Source of the DNA: Marisa cornuarietis
Lineage: Eukaryota > Mollusca > Gastropoda > Architaenioglossa > Ampullariidae
Reading direction: 5' to 3'
DNA length: 64,000 nucleotides
NCBI GenBank assembly: GCA_004794655.1
Contig: SMMW01000576.1
Coordinates: 1,302,001 to 1,366,000 of the forward strand
Both the position numbers and the translations under genes were made by a program. The notes below the pieces were generated by a model. The model worked only from the letters and a program-made list of their open reading frames with translations. It was not told the DNA's origin and did not search any database. This document shows positions 35,495-46,379 of this stretch, one piece after another; positions within the stretch are counted from its first letter, which is position 1, and each line of letters opens with the position of its first letter.

Positions 35495-38400
35495 GCATGC
35501 ACGCAGGCAGGGAGACACAATATCCTTGTCCATCTGTTGTCAACCAGAGTTGTTGAAGGTCCTTGTCTGCCTCTCCGTGATCGCTACCAGGAGAAATGAG
35601 CGTGAAAGCAGAAGTGTGTCCTTTGCATCTTTCGTTTACATCTGTTCCCGGCATTGTCTGTGCCACGTGATTCTCCATTTGCTGGGCATCAGACGATGTC
35701 ATTCTTCCTGCATGTGAAAGCTACTGTACATGTAACGTTCGGAACATCTTTCCAGAGCTACTACTCAAGCTACTTGACTATGCATCCCAATGTCTAGTTT
35801 AACACAAGCTCAACCTATGACTGTGACTGTCTTGGTCTATTTTCACCTTTTAACAAAACGCTCAAGATTTGCCTGTCTTCCTGTCTATGCAAGCGGTGAC
35901 TGCGTGTTTTTGTCTCTGAAGGTGTGACTAGGCTTTCTTACTGATGATAACCTGTGACTGTGTTGTTCAAGCCGTGACTACGTGTTATTGTCTGTGTCAA
36001 ACCGCAACTACGTGTTATTGTCTGTGTCATGCTGTAACTTCATATTCCTGTCTGTATTGTGGTGTGACTGAGTTCCTTTGTCAAGCCGTGACTACGTTTT
36101 CCTGTCTGCGTCTAGGCACCAGGCGACAGAAATGTCGAGCGCGCTGAAGGCCAAAGTGAAGAATGCGGCGACGTTGCTGCAGCAACGCAAGCTATTGCAG
36201 CGGAATCTACGAGCATTGCAGCAGCATTCCCTTTCCAGAGAAATCCTAGCAGGTAATTTTTCCATGCTGGGAGATAATCAGAAATAAGAGGATGATAATA
36301 CCTGGTCGATTGGCTTTTGTTTAATTAGCTCACGTGACATTTTCTCTCTGCTGAGACATATACGGTTTACCGCGCTGCTTGAAACATTAGAACTTTAAAC
36401 TAAATTATTTTCATCAGTAATATTTTCTTTTTCTTTTTCTTCAATCTTATTTCATCCAGCAGAATATATAAAAATATTTTTCGGATAATGATAATACAGT
36501 TTCTCTTGGTATTGATATAAATATCTAGTGGCTTATTCTTATTGATTCTTTGTTGAAAACAGTAGCAAGGGACCAGTAAAAAAAAGCATGAAAGAGAACT
36601 AAGCAGACAGACACACAGACAGACAAATACGCCAACGAACCCGCAGACGTGCACGCGGTTGAATCCGAAAGACTCGTCTTGCCATTCAGACATGTTTGCG
36701 TAAAATAAACAACACGCCAGCTTCCGATAGAATGATGTGAGGCGGGTACATGCGACACAGGGTCTGCTGGGGCCGGAATGGGTTGCCCAAGTTTCCTGAC
36801 ACTGCCGTGTGTTCATAAACCCGATGCTCTGATATTCTTTGAGCTCAACGAGGCCAGGGCGGCGAGCTCGGCTGTTTGTAGTCTTCGCAGGGCTCCTCGA
36901 TATCGCACTGTTTGTCTGGCAAGTTTTCTCTTTGAATTGGTGTACGCGATGTAAACGCCACTATCAAGTTTGTTTGGAGTGACTTCCCTTCCGGGGACGG
37001 GTGGGGATCCGGGAAAGGGTGGAAAAGGGGTACAGTAAGACGGCGGGGGAGGGGAAGCAGAGAAACAAAAAGGCGAGGGAGTTATGGCCGGAGAGAAACA
37101 AATACGAGAGAAGAAGAAATTATTTCCCAAAACAAGTCTGTTTTCGTCAGTAAACTAGATTTGTTTTCACAAAACATGTTCACTTAGGTATCCGCCCTCA
37201 TTTGCAAATGCACGTGTGTAGTTCAAGTACTTAACGATTTCCGGAGGAGGGCAGTCGGCGTTGATATACTTATGTGTCTGCAATCTGTTAACATGTGCAT
37301 TCATTTATACGTGTGAATGTCTGATGAAGAACATAATATAGAGTTAATAATATTATACTAACACTAATACGGACTGTAGTATAATCTATTCCCGGCGAAA
37401 CGTGTGTCCGGGCTTTAAATGGTACTCGTGCTCGAAAAGGTTGAGAGGTTCTTATAAATCATCTTGCACGTATGATTTAGTTTTATAAATAAATGACTTC
37501 TACCACTTAAGTGCTAACATGATTTTGACGAACCTTGTAATTACAATTTTTCTGAAACTGAAAAATTAAAAAAAAATCAGAAGGAACAGAATTTGCTTTG
37601 CAACTGTTTCCTGTTTTCCTTGCTTATCTACGCTGGGACACTCAGAAAACATATATTTGTACAGTTAAGGGGATTGCTGGTGAGAGAAAAATTGAAGGGT
37701 TCTTTTGAGCGTCAAATGGTAGGGATGAATAAACATCCACACAGATTTTGTAAGAAGACGATACATTATTTTCCTACCGCTTGTTTTTCGTGGCTCATGT
37801 CTCCATCATTTATTATCTGATTTTCTTTCTTTTGCAGCCTATCGTTCTAGAATGCACGTCCTCCCTCCACCGGAAGCTCTACGGTCCGTGGCGCCATTTA
37901 TGAACGAACGCATGCGCAAACGGCGGTGTTTCGCTGACAAAGATCTGGAGGCAGCAATGATAGAGCGTGAGCGTCAGCTGGAGTTCCTCAGGTCGCGCAG
38001 CGCCGCGCTTGCGCAGTCTCAACTGTCACTTTTCTCACAAGGAATCATGGGAGTGGGAGGTTCGTGTCCCGGCAACAGAGGAACAGCACCAGTACCAGGA
38101 CGAGGCGGAGGAAACGGAGGAGGGGGGCTAGAAAGAAAGCCTAGATCATTGCTGGCCAGCCTGACGCCCAAGGAGTTTCTACAGAGAATTTTCCCCATGC
38201 ACAACCCCAACGTTCTGGAGCTGGTGTGGCAGGGTTGCGGGGGCAACTTGGAGCGAGCAATCGAGCAGATGGCCTCCAGCCTCAAGGACAACAGCGATAG
38301 TCCAGCACCGCCACCTTTCGCCTCTCATGGTCACAGGACAATGCGGCAGCCGCAGCACCCGCAGCAGCAGCAACACTGTGCCTCACAGCAGCACCACCAG

Positions 38401-39048
38401 CAGCTATGCGTGCAAGCGGCAGCTGCCAGTGGTATGTTGGGACTAGTGCACGGTCTTCCGTTCCCTAACCTCTTTGCACTCGGTTCCACCTCGTCGCGTG
38501 AACCCTGCTTTCTCCCGCCGCAACTTCTTGCGGCGCCAACCTTGACACCGACAGCCTTGACCACTCTAGGAATCCCCTGCACGTCCCACGGTCCTCGAAT
38601 CTCCCAGCAGGCCACGTCACCCATCCCTGGTAATGCCGGTGACAATTCTCCAGGCGGGGAACCCCTAGGTCGCAGTATCTTAGCTTCTAGGACCTCGACG
38701 GCGAACTCTGCGACGTCCGTCAGAGTAACGTCGTGGTTCCGCAACGCCAGCACAGCGCCAGCTAACACAACGGAAACAACGCGCAGGAGGTCCGCCTTCA
38801 GGTCGCTGGCGCCCGTGGAAAACCTCGAGAGCCCTTTCACGTCTCCTGCAAGCAGTGATAAAAGCTGCACCGCCAGCGACTCGGACAGCGTATCCCCGAC
38901 CCCCAACAGCCCTCTTTCGACCCGATCTCTCTTCTCGTCTGCCTCCAGCGACGATCTGTCGGATGGCGAAAGGCAACACGCTGTTTCTTTTCGCTCCACT
39001 TCATCAGCGCTCAAATTTTCCGTGGAATCGATCATTGGCAGCAGATAG
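30874..39048 (+). CDS. Dmrt2: Dmrt2-family DM-domain transcription factor with DMA domain (3 coding exons, whole gene)
   Basis: The coding sequence is join(30874..31379, 36116..36252, 37838..39048): 1,854 nt, 617 residues plus stop. Both junctions use GT/AG and keep phase (AG|G Arg at residue 169; G|CC Ala at residue 215). The DM zinc-binding, DNA-binding domain lies at about residues 118-166 with [18 protein letters not shown], a form typical of Dmrt2. The Dmrt2 signature [14 protein letters not shown] is at about 246-259. A DMA (CUE-like) domain with [19 protein letters not shown] is at about 315-361. Known family role: sequence-specific nuclear regulators of development, with vertebrate DMRT2 acting in somite and muscle patterning; the role in this organism is inferred. 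A His/Gln-rich tract (about 378-404) and a Ser-rich tail follow. The start is the first in-frame ATG after an upstream TGA at 30,841. Vertebrate DMRT2 lacks a DMA domain, so the architecture is notable. Family identity is very likely; expression is unknown. Confidence 0.93.
34439..34586. repeat. Degenerate 39-bp tandem repeat in Dmrt2 intron 1
   Basis: About four units aligned on CTCGCACAGCACGGCCCACA, CTCGCAAAATACGACCAACA, CTCTCAAAACACGGCCCACA and CTCGCAACACAAGACCCACA, spaced about 36-39 bp. It creates short Arg/Thr-rich or Leu-rich open frames that are not genes. Confidence 0.7.
35437..35492. repeat. (AC)28 microsatellite in Dmrt2 intron 1
   Basis: Perfect dinucleotide run; likely to be length-variable. 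Confidence 0.95.
35891..36115. repeat. 30-bp tandem repeat ending at the Dmrt2 exon 2 acceptor
   Basis: Units start at about 35,969, 35,999, 36,029 and 36,083, each near AAGCCGTGACTACGTGTTAT then TGTCTGTGTC, with older units upstream from 35,891. The last unit supplies the TTTTCCTGTCTGCGTCTAG acceptor, so each unit carries a branch-point-like TGAC and a pyrimidine tract. Confidence 0.75.
36116..36252 (+). CDS. Dmrt2: Dmrt2 coding exon 2: post-DM helical linker
   Basis: The 137-nt exon starts by completing the split Arg codon and ends one base into an Ala codon, with donor GCAG|GTAATT. It encodes [16 protein letters not shown] at its start and [17 protein letters not shown] at its end. This continues the DM domain's C-terminal helix and aligns with the equivalent segment of DMRT2 just before the 'YRP' stretch. 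The exon is too short to call alone; it was found because the phases on both sides match exactly and the peptide is rich in helix-forming Leu, Gln, Lys and Arg. Open frames continuing beyond the two splice sites are intronic read-through. Confidence 0.88.
36253..37837 (+). other. Dmrt2 intron 2
   Basis: This 1,585-bp intron is bounded by GTAATT and a good acceptor, TTTCTTTCTTTTGCAG. Apart from T-rich and A-rich stretches and a G/A-rich patch near 37,010-37,080 I see no gene, RNA or recognisable mobile element. Confidence 0.85.
37838..39048 (+). CDS. Dmrt2: Dmrt2 coding exon 3: Dmrt2 signature, DMA domain and C-terminal tail
   Basis: This 1,211-nt terminal exon encodes about 402 residues to a TAG at 39,046-39,048. 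It opens with [17 protein letters not shown], then [19 protein letters not shown] (the Dmrt2-specific block), a Gly-rich spacer ([10 protein letters not shown]), and the DMA domain, [18 protein letters not shown] then [18 protein letters not shown]. After that come a Gln/His-rich tract and a Ser/Thr-rich tail with several SP/TP sites. Local GC is clearly higher than in the flanks, as expected of coding sequence. A 244-residue open frame on the opposite strand is an antisense shadow. No clear polyadenylation signal was identified just downstream. Confidence 0.92.
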
Positions 39049-41079
39049 TTCCAGACATCATGCATCGGGTTGTGTGGACGTTTTATTTATTTCTGTAACA
39101 ACTGAAGCGCAAACTGGTGGCTTATGCAAACTACTCCCCGACATGTGGGAGGCTATTTTAATGTGCAAGACCTTCAATTGATTGAGCCCTCCAACAACAG
39201 AAGAAAGAAACTCTTTTACCTTAGACGACCCCTGACTAACCAAAGCAACATGCTGCTGGCCGAAACTAAACGGAATAGTCCAAGCTAAGCTTTCGGCAGG
39301 AAATGCATTACCCAGGTTCCTTTCTTCGTCTTTAACTGCGCAGACGCGCGCGTGCCTTGTGTGAAGTGGTCATACAGTGTGATATACGTATGCATGAAGA
39401 CACCTTGTCAGCCACCCCACTTGATAGCTTTTCTTTCTAGTTCAAGACGATGCATTTGATGTTTACTTGCCTTAAAAATGACGCAATTACATTTTATAAA
39501 CTCTGTAATTATTTTTCTCCCGTTACTTCATTTTCTTCTCATTCTTCCCTTCCAAAAATTTGATAACTTTTTTATCTCTGACGCTAAAATGACTGTTTAC
39601 ATGTGATTTTGCTTGATTGAGTTTTTAGCTGCAAAGTAAGTTGAGCTATTGAGTCAAAAGAATTGCAATTTTGACTTCAGAATGGATGAACATTTCTTGA
39701 CAATGGACAATGACAGCGAGAACAATATTCGCTGGACGGGAAGTTAAACCACACACGCAACGTCAGGCTTCATTGGCCGCTCTTCACATCATCTCGCAAG
39801 TGTCGTAACCCTCGGGCTGGTTCTGCAAGTTTTCTTCCTAATCATCCTCCTTTTTGCTAATTTCCGCCCCTAGTTTTGATCTATTACAGAGGTTTTCAAG
39901 TTTGCACATTGATGCAAATGGAGACTGACACCACAGGAAGTGGACGTCTGTGTGTTGCAGTGTTGCCTCCGCATCCCGGAGAAACATTCTGAATGAGCAA
40001 CGTCTTCATGGCGAGGGGAAAGAGACTCTGCATTGTGGAGTGGGTAATGCCATGGCTCCGGTCTTCTTTTCAACTTTTCCATTAATTAAAAAAAAAGAAA
40101 AGAGAAGCATGAAAATTATGCAGCAAACCAGTTTAGCTACACTAGTAGGAAAAAAAGATAAGGTGCAGACAAGTTTTAATGGTAGTGCGATGACGTCATC
40201 TTGGAGGGACTCGCTGAACGACCATATTAGAATTCAGCGCAAGTAATAACTCCGGAAACCGATCCCGGACAAAATGGAGGACGAAAAGACAGTGTCGTGA
40301 CTAAAGTAAAGAAATGGCCATCTCCTGGTACAGTTTAAGGGTACTTGAACACACTGCATCCGAAATGTTACCAGACAAAGCAGAGACTTAGAAGGTCGTC
40401 TGAAGAGTATGATAAAGAGACACTTTCCTCCCTGGAGTTAAATTTAGGACTCTTGCAGAAACTAGAGTTAGCTACAAAATTTTTGCAGACGTCCACGTCC
40501 CGAGGAACCTTCGGGAGGTCATGTGAAGGAGTCTCCCAGGCTCACACTTTTTTTCGGATGTGTGTCAACTTAAAGAGCAAACATATCTGGTTTAATCGAG
40601 TAACCCGGCTAGCCTGGGAAACTGCAGAGTACTGCACAGAATCCAATGTGTGGCTCGATCTTCAAGCATAAAACCGACAGCCATCGTCATCCACAAGATA
40701 ATGCAGATGATGATGCTGAGAGTGGGAATAGCAACTTTTCTTCCTTTCCAGCGTCCGTCACTGGGTGTCTGATAGCGAGATTCGATTCTCGCCCCTTTAT
40801 GCGTCACGTGACAGCCACGTGAAAATATCTCACAGATTAAGTTCATACGTGGAGAGAGGATTTGAAGGTATTATACCTGCATTAAGTTACTTGAAACTGG
40901 GACTGAGTTTTTTCCATTTCTTTGCAATCATATAAAACCACATTGCCTGATTCATAGAACATGCTATGTAGCGAATAGGTTATACTTACCACAATGTCCA
41001 GTACGTTTACAGTTTCCCAGTTTTTCTTCTATGTAGTTAAATAATCAAGTCTAAATACATTTTTCGGGAAACTGTATAG

Positions 41080-41111
<32 letters not shown>

Positions 41112-43140
41112 TAGCAAAAGTGGCCTGACTGTGATTTTGTACAATAGTGCTATTCACGCAGAACTTTATTTCCATACAAAACAAAATGTGAATTACGTGA
41201 TAAGGCTAATAGAATGAACATAAGGGATCCATATAATGTTTTCAGTTCCTGGCTGTTTTATTACAATTTACATTTTTGAGATTTTCAAGCATTGTCTTTT
41301 GCAAAGCAACAGATTTGAATATCTACTTTTTTGCGAAGTGGAAAAACATGAAAACATGACCTCGACAAAACTAAACGCGTTTAATTGAGATACACAAATC
41401 TAACGGAATGAAGAGTAGAGGATGGCATACGTGCTACATAAGTACAGCAATAAAGACGTGAAGGGGCGTGACTGAAGATGTAAAATATCCCCTTACGAAC
41501 GAAATATCTACATCATACCTGCGAAACACTGAGCTCAGTTTTGTAACACCTGCGCCATGTCCTGCGGTGCAAGCAAACTACTGCCAGGAGACAACATAAT
41601 ATCGCAGTGGGTCTGCATGCACGTGGGTGTAGATGTATAGACTTTGTTAAAAGGAAAGTTGCAAAACTCGGCAAAAATCTGACACCACAAACAAGCAAAA
41701 AAAAAAGAAACCCAAAGAATTTTTTAACTGCTGCAAAACTCTAGCGAGGTTTCAAGACCTGGGGTTTTTTCAATATCCGTGTTTTCCCATTCTTTCTGGA
41801 CTCGGGGAAGATTATAGAAGAATCAAAGAATCAGTGTGCACATGTTCTTTTTCTCAAGATTTCCCATAGACTTTGACAATGCCCTTTCAACCATGCCCAC
41901 AAGTAAGCCCACACATGCACGTTCCAAACGCACATATTTCTTAACTGAACTTTAACGCTGGATTGAAGTTTAGTGTCAGTGCGTGCGGCAGTGTGCGTAT
42001 TTGTGTTCATGCATAAATGCATGCGTGTGTAAGTGTGCCCCTTTGTGTGCGCGCGCGTCAGAGAGAGTGAGAGAATTACGAGAATGTTTTGTCAGCAAAC
42101 TATTACTACGATAAAGAAATCTTAATCTTTTTATTTCTTTTTATTTGTCTAGTTCCACACAGCATGTCGCTTGATGTTACTTCAAGGGATTTTTTTAAAA
42201 TCTGTATAAAACTTTTATTTATCATAACATCTCTAGAAAATTTTTTATTTTTTATTTGTTTTATTTCCCATTTTCTGGAGTCCTTTCCAACTTCTATTTT
42301 TCTTTCCACGCCTCTCACTATTCTTTTTTCTTTTCTTATTTTCTATTCACTCTTACCTTCAACAGTTTATTTTTCCTTCCTTTCTTTCATTTATGTCTTT
42401 CTTTACCTTCGAATCTGTATTCCTTACTTTAAATTGTTTGCAACTCCAAACGTAAGGATACTTTTTCTTTGATTTAAAAATCCTTTGGCCTCATCTGAAA
42501 AATGTTGTGAGAATATGTAATTTTAAAAAATTGAAATCGTATGCTCTTAAATATAGAATATTTGTTAAAAAATAAAAAAGTTGCAGAGTGAAGAATCTTT
42601 GAGAATTTTTATTTCAAAGTCGAGTAAAGGTGCACATAAAGGAACAACAGCGAAGAGAGAGACAATACGGGTAAACAGAGGAAAGGAGGTAAGGAAAATA
42701 ATGATATTGCTGGATGAAGACGGAATCAGCAAGCAGGCCAGCAAACGAACAGACAGATGGATGGAGCGCTGCGCGCCGCTCTTAAAGACATTTGCATTAT
42801 CTGTCAAGCGAATTTTCAGTTTCGTGAAGATTCTGCAAGTACCCGGGGTCAATCGATTTCTGGACAGGCCGTGAGCCGGAGAACTAGTGAACGCTTTAGT
42901 GGAGGTGGATAGCTTCCCGTCTAGTCTCCTCATCAAACTATGCGCGATTTAAGGCCAGCATCATTTCATTGTGGGAGGCGTAGTCGAGGGCTGTCGGAGT
43001 GGCTTCTTTGCCCAGCAGAAAAATTTAATGAAATGGCTGATGAGATATTAAATATGAAAAGGCGGAAGGAACGGGGGAATATGAGTTGTGTACCTCTCAA
43101 ATTTCTTCTCTGACTCCGGTTTGAAAATATAGTTTAATGT
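39049..43140. other. Region downstream of Dmrt2: likely 3' UTR then intergenic
   Basis: The first part after the stop is presumably 3' UTR, but its end cannot be placed. A (GTTTT)n run is at 41,080-41,110 and T-rich sequence at 42,110-42,470. No further gene was recognised. Confidence 0.5.
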
Positions 43141-43150
43141 TAATCTCGTA

Positions 43151-43210
43151 GTTTCCCCTGTGCACAGCCCCAACGTTCTGCAGCTGGTGTGGCAGGGTTG
43201 CAGAGGCATC
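43151..43210 (+). pseudogene. Ectopic fragment of the Dmrt2 DMA-coding sequence
   Basis: About 57 bases here nearly match Dmrt2 exon 3 at 38,191-38,247, including CCCCAACGTTCTG and the following CTGGTGTGGCAGGGTTGC without a difference. A one-base length change near its start would break the reading frame, and a handful of substitutions are present. It could encode only the stretch around NVLQLVWQGC. No other part of the gene (DM domain, linker or tail) is visible next to it. It lies about 4.1 kb beyond the Dmrt2 stop in the same orientation. At this level of nucleotide identity a copied fragment is more likely than an exon of a separate paralogue. Confidence 0.75.
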
Positions 43211-43214
43211 TTCT

Positions 43215-44420
43215 TCGAAGTATTTATTCTTCGCTAGCAGTGATCTCATCACCCATATAATGGTTTCCATTCTTAGTTCAATTAAAAACAAAATACGGGC
43301 TTCTACATGATAATAACAGCTTAAGTAGGGATGGGTTGCTGGTGAACGATTGGACAGATCAATTTCATAAATGGTTTTCATTTATGGCTGTCTTGATAAG
43401 GTTTTACCGTTCATAGTTTACAGTTTTGCTTAAAATCTGAACCTTGCCACCTATTACCTATCTACATACATATTGGCAGTGAAATAGATGTAATAAATAC
43501 ACGCGTACACCTATACAGACAGATAACACGGAGATTTCTGAGAAACAAGGTTAAAGGAGTTACCAATTATAACTATGGCATCAATAAACGTAGCAAGCAA
43601 AGCTGGCCGCCGACCTTGATCGATGCGAAAACTAGCCAGGATATTTTTATATCTACAGCACTGACCTTTTAGGTAGCAACCGAAAATCAGCTTCCTCTGT
43701 TCCCAGAGCGTGTTAGAGGTCAGTACTGGGCCCTCTGGACTCGCAGTTTAAAAAATACGTGCCTTGGCATTTATGTCTGTCGCTGAGACCAGCTGGTGGA
43801 AGCCAGAAGAAGAAACGTGTGGCTCACACTCTCTGGGGACTTCGTCCAAGAACTTGCAGCCGACTTGGCGTATTCTGAAGGGGCAGAGACAAATGCCAAG
43901 TGGCGATAAGGAACAGAATGTGGTTTGCGTCCACTGGGACTTCCGTAATAAATAACAAGAGTTCTAGCCAGCGCACGGTGCCCTGGAAGAACCATAACCA
44001 AATTATTCTGTCGAAATAGACGTCTGTAGGGATGCACTGCACGAATACTCTTCCGTCTGTAGAGATGGATTGTATGAATATTCTATCATCTTTTCAATTT
44101 GTTGTTTGTCGGAAATTTAGGTAGGAACATTTTAGACATTATAGGTTGCAGGAACTTATCAACACCCATAATCTCTCTCTCTCTCTCTCTTACACACACA
44201 TATTTACACATATAAAAACTAAGAACGAACGTGCATTGAAGTGACATCTGCATCTCCCTTTTCCAATGAAGTGTCCACCATTTTACTGATGCGATTTCCT
44301 TACTGTGTGCCTTACAGGTAGTAATATCGATGAGAAACTTAATTCCTACAAAGGAAACTTAATGCTCAAGACCTTCAGAACTTCACCTTCAGCCGAGCTA
44401 CATGTGTCGATCTCCTAAAC
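43215..44420. other. Intergenic, no recognisable gene
   Basis: Contains a (CT)n run at about 44,172-44,190. Overlapping short open frames near 43,764-44,042 on both strands show no domain. Confidence 0.45.
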
Positions 44421-44632
44421 CAGTTGTGCCCAACATAGGGCCCGCGAAGGTGCCTCATACAACCCGCTCATTTTGGGTTATGATTTCTATCTTTCTAACC
44501 AGATCTTACACTTTGGTATATCGCTAAATAATTTCATTTTTAACATCGGCATTATTCCGGCAAAACCGCCAAGTTATGGTTTTTTATCATGTCGAGTGCG
44601 GCCCTCGGGCGAGAAAAAGTTGGGCACCACTG
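44421..44632. mobile_element. hAT-like MITE
   Basis: The left end CAGTTGTGCCCAACATAGGG and the reverse-complemented right end CAGTGGTGCCCAACTTTTTC form hAT-type inverted repeats (CAGNGGTNCCCAAC), each followed by a GGGC(C)CGC-like block. The 212-bp interior has no transposase. The flanking octamers (TCCTAAAC and TTGAAACA) do not match well, so a clean target-site duplication is not seen. Confidence 0.6.
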
Positions 44633-46030
44633 TTGAAACATTTCGATGCTTTGTGATCTTGAAATAAACTTGACTTTTCTTTCTATTTAAACATACTAAA
44701 GTCATTTTTATATACACCATCGTTAGCTACACATTATTATTAAACAAGGAACAGATCAAAAAAGATGTTTTACAGAAGATACTGGAGATATTTTAGGTTC
44801 TGAAAAATCTGCTTCAGACAATAAATCGTCTTACTAGCCCATTAGCGAGGACCATCATTGTCGTTTGCGGTCAAAGCTTTCTATCTCCTAGTCAAGTCTT
44901 CGCCTCGCCAGGGAATTCCAGTCAACGTTATAATCTGCCAGGGGAAATAGTTCTACGGGTTTTTAGAACAATAACAGTGACAAATGAAGACTCGTAAGCT
45001 TCACAGGTCCTTGTTACGGGAAGATTTATTTGCTCTTTGCCGTCCGTTTTTGTCTTCTCGGTGGTCATTTAGCAGCTACAAAGAAACTGACTGAGCATGT
45101 GCAACAATTGACGTCGGAGTTTTACGAAATGTTTTAGGAATCTTTACAAACGTGATCGGACTTCTCGACGCCATGTTTTAGAATTTTATTGATCTTAGTA
45201 TTTCCCCCCTGCCATTCCCTTCACATTTTTTCCCCTCTCAGGTAGCCAGCAAGTCAGCTTGCCAATCAGTCAACCAGTCAGCCACTGAGTCGGATGACCG
45301 GTCAAGCAGCCAGCCAGCTGGTGTCTATATTCAAAATAGTTGTTAGAAGAAGAAGAATTATTATTCATATTATTCGTATAATTATTATTTATAGCGGGCC
45401 CAAAACACATAAAGTGATTTCTCTCATCTCTAGCATTCAAAATAATAAGACTAAACAAATTCAGTTTTTAAAAAATCTATTAAAAAAAGAGTTCAACACA
45501 ACAGCTACGTTGAAGAGTAGACTAATAGAATCAGCAGACAGAAAGAATAAACATCAATAAGATCCCACACAAAGACAGTTCAAGAAAGACTACTTAGATA
45601 TAACGCAAGGCAGGATTGCTACAAAAGTGTCAGCCAGCCATTAACAACGTTGTTCTTCACGAAGTGTAATGTGTTGATGGAAAGAAGGACAGTTCGAGGG
45701 AATGACGGCCGGACTGAAGGAGGAAAAGCTAAGGGGACAGGGGGGAGTGATGACTGTGTTATAGAAGCGCACCTCCCATCATCCGCACAGTTCTCCACGC
45801 CCTCTCTATTGATTTCCCACTGTTATATGTCTCCTCGTGCAAAGAGCCGGAATAGGCTTTAAGACATATTAAGTCGAGTATCCTTGGCAACAACTACTCG
45901 GCTTTTGTGGCTTTGTTTTCTGTAACACGTATACCGACGGATTTGTTATTTTTTGCAGGACGACAGCGAGGCTTGTTTTATTAAATATCCTGTGGTCTTC
46001 TCCATTGTAACCCTCTACTCACTCTCCACC
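44633..46030. other. Intergenic, no recognisable gene
   Basis: Simple CAGCCAGT-like sequence near 45,240-45,320 and AT-rich DNA. Nothing coding is supported. Confidence 0.45.
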
Positions 46031-46363
46031 ATACACAGTGACCTATGTACTCTAGCAGATGACACACAATCGGTCACTGTCACCTAGCAGACGACACGCG
46101 CATTGACTCATGACACTTAGCAGAAGATAAACACAGTGTCTCATGTCAGATAGCAGACGACACATCTGGTGTCTCATGTCAGATAGCAGACACACATCTG
46201 GTGTCTCATGTCAGATAGCAGACGACACATCTGGTGTCTCATGTCAGATAGCAGACGACACATCTGGTGTCTCATGTCAGATAGCAGACGACACATCTGG
46301 TGTCTCATGTCAGATAGCAGACGACACATCTGGTGTCTCATGTCACTGCTTACGACACCTCTT
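46031..46363. repeat. 33-bp minisatellite
   Basis: Six near-identical units begin at 46,136, 46,169, 46,201, 46,234, 46,267 and 46,300 (GTGTCTCATGTCAGATAGCA then GACGACACATCTG); the second has lost one base. A partial unit follows at 46,333, and about three decayed units precede the array. Because 33 is divisible by 3, the array is open as an 11-residue peptide repeat (MSDSRRHIWCL), which is not evidence of a gene. Confidence 0.92.
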
Positions 46364-46379
46364 CTCTCATGTCACCTAG

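Larger units (their letters stand above)
31380..36115 (+). other. Dmrt2 intron 1
   Basis: This 4,736-bp intron runs from GTAAGG to CTGCGTCTAG. It holds a (CA)n microsatellite near 32,660, a short - strand open frame with hydrophobic segments at 33,471-33,689, a degenerate 39-bp tandem repeat at 34,439-34,586, a (CA)28 at 35,437-35,492 and a 30-bp tandem repeat that runs into the acceptor. No other coding exon is recognisable in it. Confidence 0.85.

Noticed and set aside
30874..39048. Assigning the gene to the Dmrt4/5 (DMRTA) group because it has a DMA domain
   Set aside because: The DM domain sequence ([19 protein letters not shown]) and the FADKDLE block fit Dmrt2 better than the A-type genes; the DMA domain alone is not decisive.
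38331..39065. 244-residue open frame on the - strand
   Set aside because: It lies wholly antisense to Dmrt2 exon 3, whose sense frame has clear domains; the reverse frame is open because of GC-rich codon composition.
46136..46332. CRISPR-like array
   Set aside because: Units are contiguous with no spacers, and the genome is eukaryotic; it is a minisatellite.
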